From Deltaproteobacteria bacterium RBG_13_61_14 (lineage in GTDB: Bacteria > RBG-13-61-14), in assembly GCA_001797815.1 (NCBI GenBank), contig MGQK01000031.1:35291-51664 (forward strand): a stretch of 16,374 bases of DNA, read 5' to 3'. Below the pieces are notes generated by a model, which saw only the letters and a program-made list of their open reading frames with translations, was not told the DNA's origin and ran no database searches. Shown here one piece after another: positions 13,750 through 16,374 of the stretch. The translations under genes and the position numbers were made by a program. How positions within the stretch are numbered: the first letter of the stretch is position 1; the number at the start of each line of letters is the position of its first letter.

Positions 13750-14631
13750 ATGAAAAGACCGTGGGGATGGTCGCTGCCCATTCTGATCCTAATCAGCGGC
13801 CTGCTTTCGATCAGGCGTCTGACCGTGGCCGAAACCGGTCCGACCCTGCCTGCGGATTGGCCTCGGACCTTTCGGCTGGGGTATGTGGCCGTGAGCGGCG
13901 GCGCCAACCGGAGCGATCCTTCCCAGGTGGTAGGGCAGTACCTGGCCCGGGAATTGAAGCTGGAGGTGAAGGTGGTGTCGTATCCGGATTATCTTTCCCT
14001 GATCGCCGGCTTCAAAGCCAGGAACCTGGAAGGCGCTTACCTGGGTCCTTATCCTTACGTGGAGGCCGCGGAGCTGGCGGAGGTCGAGGCCGCGGTCATG
14101 GAGCTCGATCCTCAAGGCCAGCGCGGCTATCGGAGCATCCTCATCACCCGCACCGGCTCGGGGATCCATCGTCTGGAAGATGCGCGCGGCCGGGTGTTGG
14201 CCTTTACTTATCCGGATTCCACCTCGGGTTGCTTTATTCCCATGCTCCCTTTCCTCCGCGATCTGGGCCAACCCCCAGGCACCTTCGCCTCGAAGGTGGT
14301 GTTCGCCGGAACCCACCAGGCCGTGGTCCAGGGCGTTTTCAACCACAGTTACGCCCTCGGCGCTACCAACGACCTCGACTTTGCGCGGGCGGCGGAAGAA
14401 CTGCACCTTCAGGTCCAGGACTTTCAGATCCTCTGGACCAGCCCCTTGATCCCCGGCTCGGTCTACGCGATCCGGAAAGATTTGCCCCAGAGTTTCAAGA
14501 AGGCTTTCCGGCAGTCCCTGTTGAATCTGAAAGACCCGTCGCTCTTGGCGAGCATGAAAATCGGCGGGTTCGGCCCGGCGGATAATTCCGAATACACTAT
14601 TATCCGGCAACTCCGGGAGTTAAAGAAATAG
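13750..14631 (+). CDS. PhnD-type periplasmic substrate-binding protein 1
   Basis: A solute receptor of the phosphonate/phosphite/phosphate ABC-transporter type. The product has 293 residues with a signal peptide (MKRPWGW, then a hydrophobic core to about residue 20). The mature part opens ADWPRTFRLGYVAV. It has the PhnD-family anion-site motif DSTSG (in YPDSTSGCFIP), VFAGTHQAVVQGVF, and LWTSPLIPGSVYAIRKDLPQ. AGGAAGGA lies about 10 nt before the ATG. It is the first of three tandem paralogs and follows the aldolase gene by 78 bp without a visible terminator, so it could belong to that operon. Compared with its neighbours it has Cys in place of Leu after STSG. The ligand is unknown. No permease or ATPase gene is in the window. 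Confidence 0.88.
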   Translation: MKRPWGWSLPILILISGLLSIRRLTVAETGPTLPADWPRTFRLGYVAVSGGANRSDPSQVVGQYLARELKLEVKVVSYPDYLSLIAGFKARNLEGAYLGPYPYVEAAELAEVEAAVMELDPQGQRGYRSILITRTGSGIHRLEDARGRVLAFTYPDSTSGCFIPMLPFLRDLGQPPGTFASKVVFAGTHQAVVQGVFNHSYALGATNDLDFARAAEELHLQVQDFQILWTSPLIPGSVYAIRKDLPQSFKKAFRQSLLNLKDPSLLASMKIGGFGPADNSEYTIIRQLRELKK

Positions 14632-14638
14632 AACCTCC

Positions 14639-15541
14639 ATGCTGGAGGCAATTTTTCAGAAGACAAAACGGCACCAGAGCGGGCCGAAGCGCCTAACGAT
14701 GGCCCCGGCGATCCTGGCGCTCTCCCTCGGCCTGCTCGCGGCGCAGGCTTCCGCGCCCCCGGCCGACTGGCCGAAGACGCTTCGACTCGGCTATGTTCCG
14801 GTCCAGGGGAAATCCGAGCAGGTGGACGTTTATCTCTTGGTGGGCCAACACCTGGCCCGGGAATTGAACCTGGAAGTGAAGATGGTGGCCAAGCCCAGCT
14901 ATCTCGAGGTCATCTCCGAACTGCGCAACCGCGCCGTGGAAGCGGCCAACCTCGGCCCTTACGCCTATGTGGAAACCGCGGAGTTGGCGGGAGTCGAAGC
15001 CGTGGTCATGGAACTTGACCCTCAAGGCCGACGCGGGTATCAAAGTATTATCATTACCCGCGCCGACGCGGAGATTAATTCAGTCGAGAACGCCCGGGGC
15101 AAGGTGCTGGCCTTCAGCGATCCCAAGTCCACCTCCGGGTTCCTGGTCACGATGCTTCACTTCCTGCAAGACCTGAAAACCCCGCCGGCGGTCTTTGCTT
15201 CCCAAGTCGTTTTTGCCGGCAGCCACGGCGCCGTGGCCAGAGGGGTGTTCGACCGCCGCTTTGCCCTGGGAGCGACCGGCGATCTGGATTTTGCCCGCGC
15301 CCTTGAAGAAATGAACCTGAACGAAAAAGATTTTCGGGTCCTCTGGACCAGCCGCATGATTCCCGGGACCCCCTACTGCCTGCGCCAAGATCTGCCCCAG
15401 AGTTTCAAGACCGCGTTCCGCGAGGCCATGGTCAACATGAAAGACCCCGAAACTTTGGCTCGGCTGAAAATCGGGGTATTTTCCGTTGCCACCGATTCGG
15501 ATTACAATATTATCCGCGAGCTGAGAAAATTCAACCAATAA
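14639..15541 (+). CDS. PhnD-type periplasmic substrate-binding protein 2
   Basis: Starts 7 bp after the previous stop and is 300 residues long. The signal sequence has a long basic n-region (KTKRHQSGPKR), a hydrophobic core (ILALSLGLLAAQ) and likely cleavage at ASA before PPADW. The body has RLGYVPVQGK, LGPYAYVETAELAG, DPKSTSGFLV (anion-site STSG), VFAGSHGAVARGVF and LWTSRMIPGTPYCLRQDLPQ. It is clearly homologous to its neighbours along its whole length. ATG 14639 has no good ribosome site and lies in a small hairpin (CCTCCA-TGC-TGGAGG, 14634-14648). ATG 14699 would also leave a signal-like segment. Translation is probably coupled to the preceding gene. Ligand preference may differ from the paralogs. 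Confidence 0.88.
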   Translation: MLEAIFQKTKRHQSGPKRLTMAPAILALSLGLLAAQASAPPADWPKTLRLGYVPVQGKSEQVDVYLLVGQHLARELNLEVKMVAKPSYLEVISELRNRAVEAANLGPYAYVETAELAGVEAVVMELDPQGRRGYQSIIITRADAEINSVENARGKVLAFSDPKSTSGFLVTMLHFLQDLKTPPAVFASQVVFAGSHGAVARGVFDRRFALGATGDLDFARALEEMNLNEKDFRVLWTSRMIPGTPYCLRQDLPQSFKTAFREAMVNMKDPETLARLKIGVFSVATDSDYNIIRELRKFNQ

Positions 15542-15569
15542 CTCCGAGAAAAATTTTCAGGTCACAAAT

Positions 15570-16374
15570 TTGACAAAACTATCTCATCGTTTTAAGCGGT
15601 TCCGGCCCTTCGCGCTCCTGCCGGTCGTCGTTCTCTTGGTCTCAAGCCTGCTGGCCGCGGGTCCGGCCCAACCCCCGCCCCCCGATTGGCCGCAGGTGTT
15701 TCGACTGGGTTATGTCCCGATTGGCACAGCGAAAAACGGGCACGACCCTTTCCAGCTCATGGGAAACTACTTAACTCGGGAACTCGGCATCCCGGTGAAA
15801 ATGGATGCCCTGGGAAACTACCTCGCGGTCATCCATGGATTGAAGAACCAAAGCCTCGAAGGCGCGCTCCTCGGACCCAATGCCTACATCGAGGCCGCGG
15901 CCCTGACCGGAATTGAGCTGGCGGCCATGGAACTTTATTATCCGGGGCATCGCGGCTACCAGAGTGTCCTGATCACTCGCAAGGGATCAAACCTCCGCCG
16001 CCTGGAAGACGCCCGCGGCAAAGTCCTGGCCTTCAGCGACCCGGACTCGACCTCAGGGTTCCTGGTGCCCATGCTTCATTTTGTCCGCGACCTGGGCGTC
16101 GCCCCGGCCGGCTTCGCGTCCAAGGTGGTTTTTGCCGGAAGCCATGGCGCCGTCGCCAAAGGCGTGTTCGAGGGCCGCTACGCGCTGGGAGCCACCAACG
16201 ACGTGGATCTGGCCCGGGCCATTGCCGAGCTTAATCTCCAGATGACCGACTTCCAGGTGCTCTGGACCAGCCAGATGATCCCGGGCGCGCCTTATTGTAT
16301 CCGCAAGGATCTGCCGGACAGCCTGAAGGCCGCTTATCGCCGAGCGCTTTTAAATCTGAAAGACCCGATGATCC
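15570..16374 (+). CDS. PhnD-type periplasmic substrate-binding protein 3 (3' partial)
   Basis: The frame runs open to the window end, so about 30 C-terminal residues are missing by comparison with the paralogs. No ATG precedes the signal peptide. The only fitting start is TTG 15570, with a weak CAGGT ribosome site 7 nt upstream. The N-terminus is basic (KLSHRFKRFR), followed by a hydrophobic segment and AAGPAQPPPPDWP. The body has RLGYVPIGTAKNG, LGPNAYIEAAALTG, DPDSTSGFLVP, VFAGSHGAVAKGVF, LGATNDVDLARA and LWTSQMIPGAPYCIRKDLPD. It lies 28 bp after gene 2 of the trio. It has Asn in GPNAY where the others have Tyr, at a likely ligand-pocket position. The permease and ATPase may follow downstream, outside the window. 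Confidence 0.87.
   Translation, partial: MTKLSHRFKRFRPFALLPVVVLLVSSLLAAGPAQPPPPDWPQVFRLGYVPIGTAKNGHDPFQLMGNYLTRELGIPVKMDALGNYLAVIHGLKNQSLEGALLGPNAYIEAAALTGIELAAMELYYPGHRGYQSVLITRKGSNLRRLEDARGKVLAFSDPDSTSGFLVPMLHFVRDLGVAPAGFASKVVFAGSHGAVAKGVFEGRYALGATNDVDLARAIAELNLQMTDFQVLWTSQMIPGAPYCIRKDLPDSLKAAYRRALLNLKDPMI

Noticed and set aside
14634-14648. Hairpin CCTCCA-TGC-TGGAGG over the start codon of the second binding protein as a translational switch
   Set aside because: The stem is only 6 bp, and coupling to the upstream gene explains translation as well. It is mentioned in the gene entry only.

Overview
The window looks like chromosomal DNA from a GC-rich, Gram-negative, probably anaerobic bacterium of the former Deltaproteobacteria (Desulfobacterota or Myxococcota-like). 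This is an inference. It rests on a B12-type radical SAM enzyme, a MopE-type metal-binding-repeat surface protein with a C-terminal Gly/Cys-helix-basic tail, a PilZ-SRPBCC fusion beside a protein resembling the DUF2378/TIGR02265 family, a K+-dependent-type membrane pyrophosphatase, and intergenic DNA full of short-period repeats. I see no rRNA, tRNA, transposase, phage gene or CRISPR array.

Left part, 1-4400. The window opens inside a radical SAM gene (1-1101). About 1.1 kb without a convincing gene follows. It holds a patchwork of 7-nt and 21-nt tandem repeats (1561-1783), then a strong sigma70-like promoter (1801-1829), a 9-nt-periodic inverted repeat (1927-2012) and an intrinsic terminator (2085-2125). 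The last three could form a small RNA gene or an attenuated leader for the next gene. That gene (2197-4080) encodes an exported protein with seven near-identical propeller-type repeats, calcium-binding and MopE-type motifs, and a possible C-terminal anchor. A 117-bp MITE-like palindromic element (4244-4360) follows.

Middle part, 4380-9753. A textbook promoter drives a secreted TPR protein with a Ser/Gly/Tyr-rich linker (4439-5806). It ends at a bidirectional terminator shared with the convergent hppA gene (5882-7969, minus strand). hppA encodes a membrane ion-pumping pyrophosphatase and has its own promoter and a structured leader. Next comes a lipoprotein-like alpha/beta hydrolase with Asp where the nucleophile is usually Ser (8516-9703), closed by a terminator.

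Right part, 9889-16374. A minus-strand two-gene operon encodes a DUF2378/V4R-like protein followed by a PilZ-SRPBCC protein, a plausible c-di-GMP-linked module. Divergent from it is a plus-strand series: an FGGY sugar kinase resembling the LsrK/YgcE group, a tightly coupled class II aldolase, and three tandem paralogous PhnD-type periplasmic binding proteins, the last cut by the window end. Kinase plus aldolase would split a phosphorylated ketose into DHAP (or a relative) and an aldehyde. The binding proteins look like phosphonate/phosphite/phosphate-type uptake receptors. Their permease and ATPase are not in the window.
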